A stretch of 30,627 bases of DNA from NCBI GenBank assembly GCA_009801015.1, contig VHZZ01000839.1, positions 156,911 to 187,537 on the forward strand, read 5' to 3'. The notes under the pieces were generated by a model, which saw only the letters and a list, made by a program, of their open reading frames with translations, made no database searches and was not told the origin of the DNA. This DNA is from Silene noctiflora (taxonomy: Eukaryota > Streptophyta > Magnoliopsida > Caryophyllales > Caryophyllaceae). Shown one piece after another: positions 1 to 10,415 of this stretch (the first letter of the stretch is position 1; every line of letters begins with the position of its first letter). A program made the position numbers and the translations under genes.

Positions 1-270
1 TGATGCTGAATTAGGTGCGAAAAATATTGTGTACTTCTAAGTATATTATTTGTCCCACATTGAAAAATAATGTAAGTGTGATGAATATATACTATGTATA
101 AATAGTTGAATTATCCCACATTAACAGATTATCATAAGGTTGGGTTATCCCATGACTATAAATAAGAGTATCGTTGAACTTCGGTATCAATCCAAAAAAT
201 TTGAGTCTCTCAAGTATTGTCTTCGAGAGCTCTTATAAGAGTACGTCAGTTATAACAATAACATACAAAT
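1..270 (+). mobile_element. LTR-like fragment with duplicated promoter module
   Basis: Two similar modules lie in tandem about 60 bp apart. Each has TCCCACATT (53-61 and 114-122) followed about 43 bp later by TATAAATA (97-104 and 157-164). After the second TATA comes a stretch rich in short pyrimidine and purine words (GAGTCTCTC, CTTCGAGAGC), which resembles the R/U5 part of a plant LTR. No coding sequence, primer-binding site or partner LTR is visible, and the fragment is cut by the window edge. LTR origin is an inference from this layout. Confidence 0.35.
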
Positions 271-372
271 ATTAAGCCTTACAACATTTTTTTCATTGAC
301 AAAGTGTTTTATGTTTTATTTATTAAGCCTTACAACATTTTTTTCATTGACAAAGTGTTTTATGTTTTATTT
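271..372. repeat. Perfect 51-bp tandem duplication
   Basis: Bases 271-321 and 322-372 are the same 51-bp unit, starting ATTAAGCCTTACAACA and ending TTTTATGTTTTATTT. I see no difference between copies, which suggests a recent slippage or unequal-exchange event. It lies just after the LTR-like fragment and is non-coding. Confidence 0.9.
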
Positions 373-2231
373 TATTTGAAAAAAATATTTTAGTCATATG
401 TGAACAAAATTAAACATAGGATGCAAAATTATAACTAAGTTAATTACCCCATTGCAACGTACGAGTGTCAAACTAGTAGAAGGTATTAAAAGGAAGTTAA
501 TTTTAAGACGAACTCACATAAATAGATTCCATAAATTCATTAAATTGGTTCTTGTATCGTCTATGCTTTATAAATCTAAAGAAATTCAATGGATCCCTAA
601 CCCGATCATGTGAGAGGTCTCTCAATAATTCTTGTATCTTCTTTCTCGAACTTTGGCCTTTGCACGGCTCATGACGTATTGTATCGTACTAAGCCGTGCC
701 AATTTTGTGTCGTATTAAAATGGGCATGGCCGTGCTAGGCGTGCACAACGGCCCACATGTCCACTCGCATTTCTAATCCTATGTATCGATTTATATATTC
801 CATATTTGACATCACAAAATTCAGTATTCTCCACATAAAATACATTTGACATCACTAATAAATTAACTACTATTCTCCTCATAATTCAAAAATAAAGGAG
901 CATATAAAAAATGGGACCACTCACACGCAACTACGCAAGTCATAATTATAAACCGTTAACACATAGGCATATTACATATAGCCATATAGCCATGCTTTAT
1001 AAAGCAGAATAATTACACTGTCATTTTCTTCCTCCTACATTTTTTTGTTCCTTTCTTACCTTTTTTCTATTCCTTCACCATATTAACCCCACCTTTCTCT
1101 GTCTTTTTTTTAGCCTAATTATAACATCTTTACAGTTTGCATTCTGTCAATTCTAACACACTCACTTTTTACCCACCCAAATTCTTATTTAAAAATCAAC
1201 ACGGGTCAAATAATATTAATAAGACTAAAATAAAATGCCTAAAAATTAACAAGAAATTAACCCATTTTTATCTTAAAACTGATTAAAAAGAATACATTCA
1301 TTTTAAGGAAAACAAGTGGCAGAGCCTGAACGTAAAATCAGTGGAGGCAAAAGGATAATAGTTTAAGGTAGCCTTGAAAATTTTCAAAAATTTCAAATAA
1401 AAATTTCGAAATTTTTATACGTGGGCGAAGACTAGCGCCCCGGCTATCCCCTCGTTTCACCAGGAAGACCTACTCCACTGTTTATGTAATATTTTCGAAA
1501 TTATTATGAACGTGCAAGCAGCACTAGGTACCAAAATTTAATTATTTTGTTCCCCTTTAATTCACTTAACCCGCATGCTCTGTCACCTAAACTTGAATGA
1601 TAGCTTCCCATAATTCATCTTGTGACCTATTGAAGACGACTACCATTTCCATACAAATTAATGGGCTCCCTTTTTCCATTTGTGCATCTTCATTATGATT
1701 CATTTTGTACACATTGTTCCTTACAATTTAGTATTGTCCTACATCTTCTACTTGGTACTATAGTACTATACTACTATGGTGTTTGATATTGGTGTCTTGA
1801 TCTGACACTGTAACCGGTTGTCGTCTACTCATCTCGATTGTCTGCCATGGTTGTGATCGTGTTACTTTCGTATGTAGTTATGATTGAATTTTAAGGGGTT
1901 GTAAAACTATTTTGATGTTGACGAATTTTGAACTTAGGTTACAAGTATTGTCGGCTAACCAGGTATTTTTGGATGACAAAAATCCTTAATTTTTAGTTGT
2001 TTTTGTCCGATTGTTTCCGTGTTTCCATGAACAAAATGAACAAAGAAATTGATTTCAGGAAAATGAGTTGAATAAGAACTATACTTGATAAGCTAAATTA
2101 GATAACACATACATTGGATGATATATATGACAGCAAAAATCAAGAATTCCAAAATGAAGAGAAGGGATCTATCATGGCTATACTCTTTTTGTTTACTTAA
2201 TTTATCCAATATAATCCCCTCTATGTCATTT
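373..2231. other. Non-coding flank with repeat debris; 3' flank of ABCB1
   Basis: No convincing reading frame. At 655-760 there is a GC-richer island with repeated GCCGTGC words (AAGCCGTGCC, GGCCGTGCTAG), and at 1315-1460 a stretch containing GTGGGCGAAG and GCGCCCCGGC. Both look like pieces of dispersed repeats, but I cannot name the families. About the last 150 bases should hold the ABCB1 3' UTR. No perfect AATAAA was found on the minus strand in 2130-2231. Confidence 0.5.
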
Positions 2232-5200
2232 TCAATTTACCCTACCTTCATCTTCCCTTGGATGAGCCGAAGAGGTTGATCCCGACGTCATCCCAACCGC
2301 TGCCTGCCCATGTGAAAACCGTTGCAATTGTATCATTCTGGCGTAACATCCATCCGGGTAGTTCTTCAACAAGTGTGAATGAGATCCTTGCTCGGCAACT
2401 TTACCGTCATCTATAACTGCAATTACGTGCGCATTTCTAATGGTTGATAGTCGGTGAGCCACAACAATGGTGGTCTTTCCTGAGCAAGCACGGTCTAAAG
2501 CGTCCTGGACTGACCTTTCCGACTCTGCATCGAGGGCACTCGTGGCTTCGTCTAATAGTGTGATTTCTGCTTTCTTCACAAAAGCCCTAGCAAGAGCAAT
2601 CCTTTGCTTTTGTCCGCCTGACATTTGAACGCCTCTCTCTCCCACTTGTGTCTTGTATCCATCAGGCATTCCCGATATGAACTTGTGCGCGTTTGCTAAG
2701 GTCGCAGCTTCAGTTATCTCGGCCTCAGTTGCATTTTCATTGCCATACTTTATATTATCATATATGGTAGTGGCAAAGAGGCATGGTTCTTGAGGGACAT
2801 AGGCTATGTGTTGCCTTAGGGACTTGAGGTTGTACTTTCTTATGTCCTTGCCATCGATCATGACACGTCCCGATGATGGATCGTAGAATCTAAGAACAAG
2901 GGAGATGACAGAACTCTTACCGCACCCGCTAGGGCCAACCAGGGCGAGCGTCTTTCCGGCTCGAGCTCGCAAGTTGAGATCTCGGAAAATGGAAATGTCA
3001 GGTCGAGTAGGATAAGTGAAGTCAACATGCTTGAGCTCCACTTCTCCACGGAGTCGATCTGGAACAGGGGTGGCATCAGATTCATCGGGTTCGATCTCAG
3101 TTTTCCGATCAAGAAGCTCAAACACCGATTTCATTGCACGGCCGCCTTTAATGAAGTCGGGAGCCAGGGTCAAGGTCTCAGCCGCACCATTAGCAGATAC
3201 CATAAGAACCATGAAAACTCGGATTGTCTTGGAGAAATCAGAGATTCCGTGCTTGACCAGCCACGAGGCATACCAAAGACCAAGTGCATAAGAAGCATAA
3301 AGGGCAAACTGAGCTATGCCATATCCACTTCCAGCAATTTGTCCTTTCCAGAAGCAACGTCGAAGAGGTATTTCAAGGTTGGCAATGAAAAGACCCACGA
3401 TTTTAGCTTCAGAGTTGAAGGCAGCTACCGTTCTCACATTGGACACGGCCTCTCCTGCCAGTTGTGTGGCCTTGGCATGAGCGGCTTCTAGGTCTCCAGA
3501 GAAACCTTTCAGAAACATTTTCTGTCCACAAATCAACATGTCTCATTAGATGCGCAATGTAAAAGATGTCATATTTGATTTATCAAAACAACCATTTTCG
3601 GACAATCATTTTCAATTTGTAGCTATTATAAATTGTGAAAAATATCCGCCTATTTTCTGGTGACTAAAGAGGGAGAATGGTCATTAACTGTAACGAATCA
3701 GCGAAGGTAACAAACCTGGAGAACAGTGGCAGCAACAACGACAGGAAAAACAGCAATAAGTAGAAGGGCAAGACGCCACTGCAGGACGAACCCAGCTGTA
3801 CAAGCAACCAGCAAGAGGGCACAGTTCTGCATTATAACAGAAATCCTATCACCAATTGCTGATCTGACATTATTGGCATCAAGAGCAAGCCGTGCAGCAA
3901 CCCGAGCACTCTCGTTTTCTTCCTGGTCAAACCATGCCATCTCATTCTTCATAACCGCTGTCAACATTTTCTCTCTCACTCTTTTTGTCAGGTTCTCTCC
4001 TACGACATCCCAGAAGAAATGTTGTAGTGTGTTGAAAATAAGAGCAGCTGATGATAGTCCAATTAATAGATAGCAGTATTTGGCAATTTCTCTAATCATG
4101 TAAGCATGATCCGGACTGTAGTAGACGCTAAGGACAGCACTTAGAACATAGGCGAAAAAGGCACTTAGTGAACCACATATGCAAGAACCTATGGAACCAA
4201 CCAAGGCATAGGGCCATTCGGGAGCATTCATTTTTGCAAGCCGGCAGAATGAATTGGCCTGGTCCTTGAAGGCTAGCTTTTCGAGCCGGTAATTTGCATG
4301 AGAGGCATCAAGGGAGAGGCTAAAATCGGAAGTGGAGAAGTCAGAGAGTCGACGGGAGTAAGGTGAGCGTCCATAAGATGAGTTCCTTGCAATGATTGGC
4401 GAGCTCACAGAATTCCTAGCGCTAGAAGGCCTGCAAAATCATGCAAAAGACATATACAACTCCGTCAATATCGCAATTCTAACTTTATGGTACTAAGGCG
4501 ACAACGACAAAAATTCAACATAATTATCCGGTCATCAAGAGTTCCAGCCTAAAGCAAGGTAAGGGGAGTCGGATGTAGGCAGTCTTATGCCAACACTAGA
4601 AAACAAAGAAACGTTGTTCACTAGTGACCCAAGATGACAATCGCGTAAAGAATTGCGTTGGGATGCAGCTTCAGTGTGTAAGAAGTGCAACCAGTTTAGC
4701 GAATGTTTTACTTTATCCAATCATGTTCCAAAGCGGAAAAAATAATAATGCTTTTGTCATTTTGCATCATGACACTATCAAACCAAGAGCTTAAAAGGAA
4801 AGCTCTCTGACTAGTATGCATCCCTTCTCCACAGTTGTGTGTCTGACTAAGGGCACTAGCAATAGGAGGTTTGTTAAGGAGGTTTGTCAAGGGTTTGTAA
4901 GATGACATGTCCTCTATTTTTGAGGTTTGTCTACAAACCTCCTATTGTTAGAGATAGGTGTTGAGGTCTGTTGTTAAGAAGGGTTACTATGTAGTATACC
5001 GATCTGTGGAGAGAGGTAAGAGAGAGGGTGGGTCCCTTGTAGTTAAGAGGTTTGTTGTAAAAAGGTTTGTGTTTTTAATGATTTGGCATTTGACAAACCT
5101 TAAAATGGGTTCATCTATTGTGGATGCCCTAATAAGCATTAAAATTGTTACCATATAGGTTTATGTCAATTAGTATAAGTAAATATTTATTTTGGACTTG

Positions 5201-8200
5201 GCTTGTTCACTTGAATCATAAGGTACGGTAGGTACCTGGCACTACTCTTCCTGGCATTATTAATGGCAGTTTCATGTGCAGCTTCTTGCATGCGAATGAG
5301 CTTAGAATACACACTATTTTCCCCTTTGGCCATAAGTTCTTCATGGGTTCCAATTTCAGTGACACTTCCCTGTTGGAGAACAGCCACAAGATCTGCCTTG
5401 CGGATGGTGGAAAGCCGGTGGGCAATAACAAGAGTTGTCCTACCAATCATAAAACGATCAAGGGCTTCTTGGACAAGCTTCTCTGACTCGGAGTCTAGTG
5501 CACTTGTTGCCTCATCTAAAAGTAGTATAGCCGGGTTCTTAAGCATTGCCCTTCCAATTGCTATTCGTTGCTTCTGTCCTCCCGAAAGTTGCAAACCTCT
5601 CTCCCCAACCTGCCATTTTTATCCAACATATTATATCGTCATTTACAAAACACACAAATGTCAACTAGCTTAACTCGTAAAGTCGTCGATTTGAGATACT
5701 AATCACCTAAGCTCAAAACCGTCAATCCCATCAGACAAAAACTAATCTTGGGACTCATTTACCACCAAAAAGTCATTTACAAGGCTTGCTTTCCTCTGTT
5801 GAAGTTACTTCAGGTTCACATTCACAATATTTTACTCCGTATTATTCAATACGGAGTATAAACAAATCCGACGAATTATTGAGCATAAGAACATTAATTG
5901 GTCAATGGTCAATGATATCATATTGTTTGACAATTTTCTCAAGACATATTTAAACTCAGAATATTCAATATTCAGAAATGATAAATACTCGTAACACGGA
6001 ATCTTGTCTGATTCCCATATCTTAATATCGTCACTAAGTCACTAACCCGAATTAATAATGCGTCACCAGAAAACTCTAGGGAATTGTAAATTAGAAGGAA
6101 ATAATGGTTGAATAAATATAAAACTTATAATATTGTGAATGGTTGAATAAATAATATATCAAGTTGAAAGTAGAAAAATAAAGAAATAGAACAAGTGCAA
6201 GAACTGACAAATGCACTAGTCCAAATGGTCCTGGTTTGTGAAGAGGAAAAGAGCATGGTATTAATAACTTCACATGCATTGTTGACTGTAACCATGTTAC
6301 CCTTCCTTTTAGATGTAAGACCAAACACTTTCTCCTCTTTGACTTTTTGTTAGAAAATGTAAGAGTTTGGTGTTTTTGTTGAAAACAATGTCATTATCAT
6401 CCCATTTCATACATATATATATATATTAGATAAACTCAAGATAACTTCTACTCTTGATGTAGATATATTAAGTACTATTGAAGGACTATGGATTGAAAGA
6501 GCGGTATCGAAAATCAGTACCACCCCACGTCCCAGTTCCCGTAATAGAACCAAAGTAAAGCAATCGAGTAAAATATATGAGCCATTTTAATACAAGGGCG
6601 AATATGATGCTGACGAGGTTTGAAACCACCCCTTATGACTTTATCAGTTAAGCTAGCTAGCTGACACCCGTCTCCACCATTTTAAATAATAGTAGAAATT
6701 GCAAGATATATTTGGTGTCAATGTTTGGTGTCCTACCGTGGACAAAGAGCATTAAAGCACATTAAATACTTTTACTATTTAGACTTCAAAAATAAAAATA
6801 CCTTACTATTTAGATACATGGGTGACTTGAAACAATAGCCATTGACTCCTATAAAACCGGGAGATATAGGATCATGAAATTTGACCAAAGCACAAAAAAA
6901 GTCAAGTAATATTAATTTAGTTAAATAACTAATTAGACATATTTGTTTAATGGTCTAAATATTGCAAATACACGAATAAAACCGAATAAAAGAGGTAAAT
7001 GAGTTACAAAAATGGTCTAACCTGAGTGTCATAGCCATCAGGGAGCTTAATAATGAAAGAATGCGCATTAGCGACTCTTGCAGCTTCTTCTACCTCGACA
7101 AGGCTAGCATCGGGTCTACCGAGAAGTATGTTTTCCTTGATGGTGGTCGCAAACAATGCCGGCTCTTGGCTCACTAGACCTATTTGTTGTCTTAGCCATT
7201 TAAGTTTCAATGTCTTTATGTCATGCCCATCTAATAGAAGTTGTCCTACAAAACATATTAACAGTGATTACCAAAGATTCCTTTCCTTTGAAAATTAGCA
7301 ATCAAACCCACAAATTCCTGCTTAAAAATAAAGCTAATAATTAAACATCATTAAGCTTATAGAATAAAATAATTAGTAGTGGAGTACCTTCAGTGGGATC
7401 ATAAAATCTCTCAATCAGAGAGACCACTGTGCTTTTTCCAGATCCACTACTTCCAACCAGAGCTATGGTTTTCCCGGCAGGGACTGTCAGCGAAAAATTG
7501 CTTAGAATCTTGATATCTGGCCTAGACGGGTATGAAAACTCGACGTTTTTGAGCTCGATTTGCCCTGTTACAGAGTCAAGTTCCGTGCCTGTTTCGTTGT
7601 TTCGGTCAATGGTTGGCTTGTGATCAATTACCATGAAAATCTTGGCAGCTGCGACTTTTGCCTTTGCAAATGCGCTCATACTTGGAGCAGATTGTCCCAA
7701 AGCCCTGAATGCATTCAATCACATAGTTATAACTACAAAAATTATAGCTAGAGCAGAAAAACGAGTCGGCTTTTCAAAAAAAAAAAAAAATTGAGGACTT
7801 ACAGTCCACCAATCATGACAGCAAACATAGTGGCAATTGCAAGGCCTCCATTAGTGTAGTGATGTCGAACAAGGTAACCGCCATACCAAAGCAAAAGAGC
7901 GTAACAGCAAAACACAGTAAAATAAGTTCCTCCTAATCCCAAACCCTTTGCCAACCCACTCTTATACCCAAGCCTTTGAGCAACCTTCAATGCAGCTGAG
8001 TACCCTTGAATCGCTCTCGATTCGCCCACAAAAGCGAATACAACCCTGATTTGAACAAATGTCTGCAAATTTGGCAACAATTTATTAAACCCAGATGCCC
8101 AAATTAGCAAAATAGTTACCCAAGATGAAATTTTGGAAAGATGATGACATAATTGAAAGGGATTTGCACCTGCTCGACGATATTTCCGGCTTCTGATAGA

Positions 8201-9546
8201 GCACCTTGGCTCTTGGAGGTGAGCTTGGCCAATGTGGTAGCATGAATCCCTCCAATTACAGCAATTACTGGAACAACAGCAATTGTGACTAGTGATAATT
8301 GCCAAACAGCAGTAAATCCCACCACAAAACCAGTCACAAATGTTGCCATGTAGTGAATGAAACTACCCAACTGTCAATTCACATCAAAATCAAACACGCA
8401 TTTTTCAGATATTGAACTAATCCATTGTAATCCACCAAAAAAAAAAGTATACAAATATCGGAAATTGAGGGAAACAGCCTCTTTGTGTGGCTAACACACG
8501 GGTAAGGCTGCGTACATCCGAACCCCTCCCTCTACCCTGCAATTTAATTTGCGGGAGCCATTGAGGCACTGGGTTAATGTCGTTGTTGATCGGAAATGGA
8601 GGGATGAGCTAACCTTTTCACTGATAGCATCCTGAACAAGAGCAGCATCAGTGTTAATTGCAAAAACAATGTCAGAAGTTCTAACTTGAGTATCAAAGTA
8701 CTGAATGTCTTGATTTAGTGCTGCTTCTAAATATTTGATCCTCATTTTTGTTGTTTGTCTTTCTCCACTCCACATCCAACAAGCAATTTCTGCATCATTT
8801 TCAACTCAAAGTTACAAAATTTGCAAATAAAATCCTACAAAAAAAAAAAATCACATCAATCATAAAAAAAATAAAAATAAATATAAAACCCACCTGCCCA
8901 TGAAGATGCCCATATTGCAGCTCCAACAATAAGAAAGTAGTATGCATACTGCCCAATAAAAAAAGATCCCAAATTTGTTAAAATCAAGTCCCATTACATA
9001 AATCTGCTAATTTCATACGTTTGATTAAAATACGTCTCATATATATTAAACAAATGTATGGAATTGACTCGAATCAACGGAATATAAACTAAACAAGTGG
9101 TTCAAGATGGTACCAACCTTTAGAACTTCTTGCATCATTTTATCAGGGTTATTAGCATAAGAACCAAAGGAATTAACAAGATCAGCAAAGAATCTAAGAA
9201 AAAGAGGTAAAGAACATCCATGAACAAAAGCACCAATAGAACCAATTCCCATTAATACATAATCTAAAGTATCTGCAAATCTGAACAACTCTTTGAAACT
9301 AACTCCTGGAGGTCCTTCCTTTCCCTTTTCTGCTCCTTCTTTCTCCATTGTTGTTGTTCTTGTTGTTGTTGATGTTGATGTTGTTGTTGTTGGTTTTTCT
9401 TGTGTTGTTGAAATGTTGTTGTTGTTGTTAGGAGAAGGAGAATGGAGTTCAATACCTTGCATTTCAGACCATCTCCATTGTTCAATACTTGTAGGACTAC
9501 TTGTTGGACTACTACTCTTTATCTCCTTTGTATAATCTTGTGACAT
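2232..9546 (-). CDS. ABCB1: ABCB1/PGP1-type ABC transporter, auxin exporter (10 exons, 1346 aa)
   Basis: Full-length plasma-membrane ABC exporter. Arabidopsis ABCB1 moves auxin (and brassinosteroids) out of cells. Exons, in transcript order: 9546-9118, 8948-8894, 8789-8614, 8370-8170, 8062-7803, 7704-7388, 7245-7022, 5609-5236, 4430-3716, 3521-2232; every intron is GT-AG and the total is 4041 nt without a stop. Layout: low-complexity N terminus (1-80), TMD1 (about 95-400), NBD1 with Walker [10 protein letters not shown] 458-466, Q506, LSGGQ 562-566, D586/E587, H618; Ser/Arg-rich linker (655-740); TMD2 (about 750-1040); NBD2 with GPSGCGKSS 1113-1121, Q1161, MSGGQ 1217-1221, D1241/E1242, H1273. 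Near-continuous match to remembered Arabidopsis ABCB1 (1286 aa) separates it from other ABCBs. The start is supported by [11 protein letters not shown] (21-31), which I recall in woody eudicot ABCB1 proteins. Intact, with all ATPase residues present. Confidence 0.95.
4541..4592 (-). mobile_element. Au-SINE-like relic in ABCB1 intron 8
   Basis: Read on the minus strand it carries the conserved 3' block of Au-type SINEs: GGCATAAGACTGCCTACATC, then CGACTCCCCTTACC. It matches the better-preserved copies at 8461-8590 and 28113-28192. Only about 50 bases remain recognisable. It lies in the same orientation as the gene. Confidence 0.45.
4851..5129. mobile_element. Tourist-like MITE (PIF/Harbinger type) in ABCB1 intron 8
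   Basis: The element is 279 bp long. Left end GGGCACTAGCAATAG and right end (reverse complement) GGGCATCCACAATAG match at 11 of 15 positions. It is flanked by a 3-bp TAA duplication (4848-4850 and 5130-5132), the target size of PIF/Harbinger MITEs. Inside, CAATAGGAGGTTTGT (4860-4874) has an exact inverted copy at 4933-4947, so the left third can fold on itself. No transposase; non-autonomous. Its right end is about 106 bp from the exon 8 splice donor. Confidence 0.75.
5833..5858. repeat. Perfect hairpin built from TACTCCGTA
   Basis: TACTCCGTATT (5833-5843), a 4-base loop (ATTC), then AATACGGAGTA (5848-5858): arms of 11 bp without mismatch, inside ABCB1 intron 7. The 9-mer TACTCCGTA also occurs at 11778-11786 and, reversed, at 16965-16973. 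The hairpin could be a transposon remnant. Function unknown. Confidence 0.85.
6604..6690 (-). mobile_element. Possible tRNA-derived SINE head in ABCB1 intron 7
   Basis: On the minus strand, TAGCTTAACTGATAAAGTC resembles a Pol III A box region, and GGTTTCAAACCTCG (6614-6627) resembles a B box about 40 bases later. This spacing and order are those of tRNA-derived plant SINEs. No poly(A) tail or target duplication was found, so it may be chance or a truncated copy. Confidence 0.3.
8461..8590 (+). mobile_element. Au-SINE-like element in ABCB1 intron 3
   Basis: Contains the signature run of Au-type plant SINEs: GGGTAAGGCTGCGTACATCC, then CCCTGCAATTT, GCGGGAGCCATTGAGGCACT and GGGTTAATG, ending in a GTT-rich tail. 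It lies in the 243-bp intron 3 (8371-8613), antisense to the gene, with its tail about 25 bp from the exon 3 splice donor. The same block recurs at least six more times in the window in varying states of decay. Confidence 0.65.
9349..9441 (-). repeat. Coding microsatellite (Thr/Asn tracts of ABCB1 N terminus)
   Basis: Exon 1 of ABCB1 has GTT-type trinucleotide runs (plus strand) that encode five Asn (residues 40-44) and a Thr/Ser-rich tract (52-66). The block lies between the conserved [11 protein letters not shown] and the start of the transporter fold. Length polymorphism is likely and would stay in frame. Confidence 0.8.
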
Positions 9547-9576
9547 TATTTGTTAACAACCCAATTTATGGTCTCC

Positions 9577-9583
9577 TTTTATA
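9577..9583 (-). promoter_or_regulatory. Candidate TATA box of ABCB1
   Basis: On the minus strand the sequence reads CTTATAAAAGGAG, with TATAAAA at 9583-9577. It is 31-37 bp upstream of the ATG at 9546. A start site 25-35 bp downstream would leave almost no 5' leader, so either the leader is very short or transcription begins further upstream and this match is not used. Confidence 0.35.
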
Positions 9584-9682
9584 AGCTTAAAGTAAGGAAA
9601 GATACAAACTTTTGCATTACCCAAGATTGCTTTTTTCTAAATCAATTCATTTTTTTTTTAATATATTTCCGTAACTACAGTC

Positions 9683-10415
9683 TCAGTCTCAGGTTGCGTA
9701 CATTTAATCCCCTTATCCCGTAATTTACGAGACAAATTGAAGCATTCATATAATGTTATGGTTTTACATTTGATCTCAGACCGCTTACATTTGAACCATT
9801 ACCATATGATGGTATTTGTTTTAACTAGAGTGTAATTTAATGTTGCAATCAATGTATGTTATGCTAGTTAAAAGGTAGTAGCTTGTTCAAAACTTTAAGT
9901 AAGTATTAGAATGCGTTTATCCGATCCTCCCTTATCCCACAATTTACGTAAGTAATTCAGGCACTGAGATAGTGTTATTGTACTACATTTGATCCCGGAC
10001 TGCGTATATACGAATCCCCTGCCCCGCAGTTGTATTTGTTTAACTAGAATATAATTTAATGTTGCAATGAATGTTATCTTATGGGAGTTAAAGGGTAGTA
10101 GCTTGTTCAAAACACCATCTTTTTTAGTGGTACCGGAGGAAACATTTACTGATATAAATGTTGCGTACATCCAATCTCCTTTATCCCGCAATTTACATAA
10201 ACACTTGAGACACTGGGATAATGTTATTATTTTACATTGATCCTAGATTGCGTACATTCGAACCCCTTTCCCGCGATTGTATTTGTTTAACTAGAGTGTA
10301 TTCTAATGTTAGAATCAATGTTATATTATGCTAGTTAAAGGGTAGTAACTAGTTCAAAACACAATCTTTTTTAGTGTTATGTAATGTACTAGAGGAAACA
10401 TTTACTGATACAAAG
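9683..10415. repeat. Three-copy tandem repeat (about 220-250 bp units) upstream of ABCB1
   Basis: Units begin near 9683, 9906 and 10157. Shared landmarks recur in order in each: a TTGCGTACATcc-like word (worn in the first two), a CCTTATCCC-like word, TTTACATTTGATC-like words, TTGTTTAACTAGA, TTTAATGTTGCAAT, and GGTAGTAGCTTGTTCAAAAC. The GTAGTA landmark lies at 9875, 10095 and 10342, giving periods of 220 and 247 bp. The second and third copies also share GAGGAAACATTTACTGATA. Each unit holds two worn Au-SINE-like TGCGTACAT blocks, so an Au-SINE dimer may have been amplified. The array occupies about 140-870 bp upstream of the ABCB1 ATG. Confidence 0.8.

Larger units (their letters stand above)
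4431..5235 (-). other. ABCB1 intron 8 (805 bp), enlarged by transposon insertions
   Basis: Lies between exon 8 (ends ...GCC AG) and exon 9 (starts G CCT TCT). It interrupts the Arg codon at residue 679 in the linker between the two halves of the transporter. It contains a Tourist-like MITE (4851-5129) and an Au-SINE-like relic (4541-4592). Short open stretches inside it are not coding: the flanking exons join cleanly in the expected family sequence. Confidence 0.85.
5610..7021 (-). other. ABCB1 intron 7 (1412 bp)
   Basis: This is the longest intron of the gene, in phase 0, between ...YDTQ (exon 7) and [11 protein letters not shown] (exon 8), so it splits NBD1 just before the ABC signature. 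It holds a perfect 11-bp-arm hairpin (5833-5858) and a possible SINE head (6604-6690). The rest is AT-rich with no further recognisable content. Confidence 0.85.

Noticed and set aside
3016..3491. Plus-strand open frames opposite ABCB1 exon 10
   Set aside because: They are antisense shadows of a highly conserved exon; the minus-strand frame carries all transporter motifs.
4958..5158. Plus-strand 66-codon open frame in ABCB1 intron 8
   Set aside because: It lies almost wholly within the Tourist-like MITE and has no recognisable protein features.
3522..8948. ABCB1 as a broken pseudogene of many separate open pieces
   Set aside because: Each gap is bounded by GT and AG, split codons rejoin correctly at every junction, and the joined frame matches the family throughout.
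9346..9348. Met67 as the ABCB1 start codon
   Set aside because: It would give a length nearer Arabidopsis, but the upstream [11 protein letters not shown] motif appears conserved in other eudicots, so the ATG at 9546 was kept.
9264..9485. Gln/His-rich minus-strand frame at the ABCB1 5' end
   Set aside because: A second frame of the coding trinucleotide microsatellite; the real frame continues into the transporter fold.
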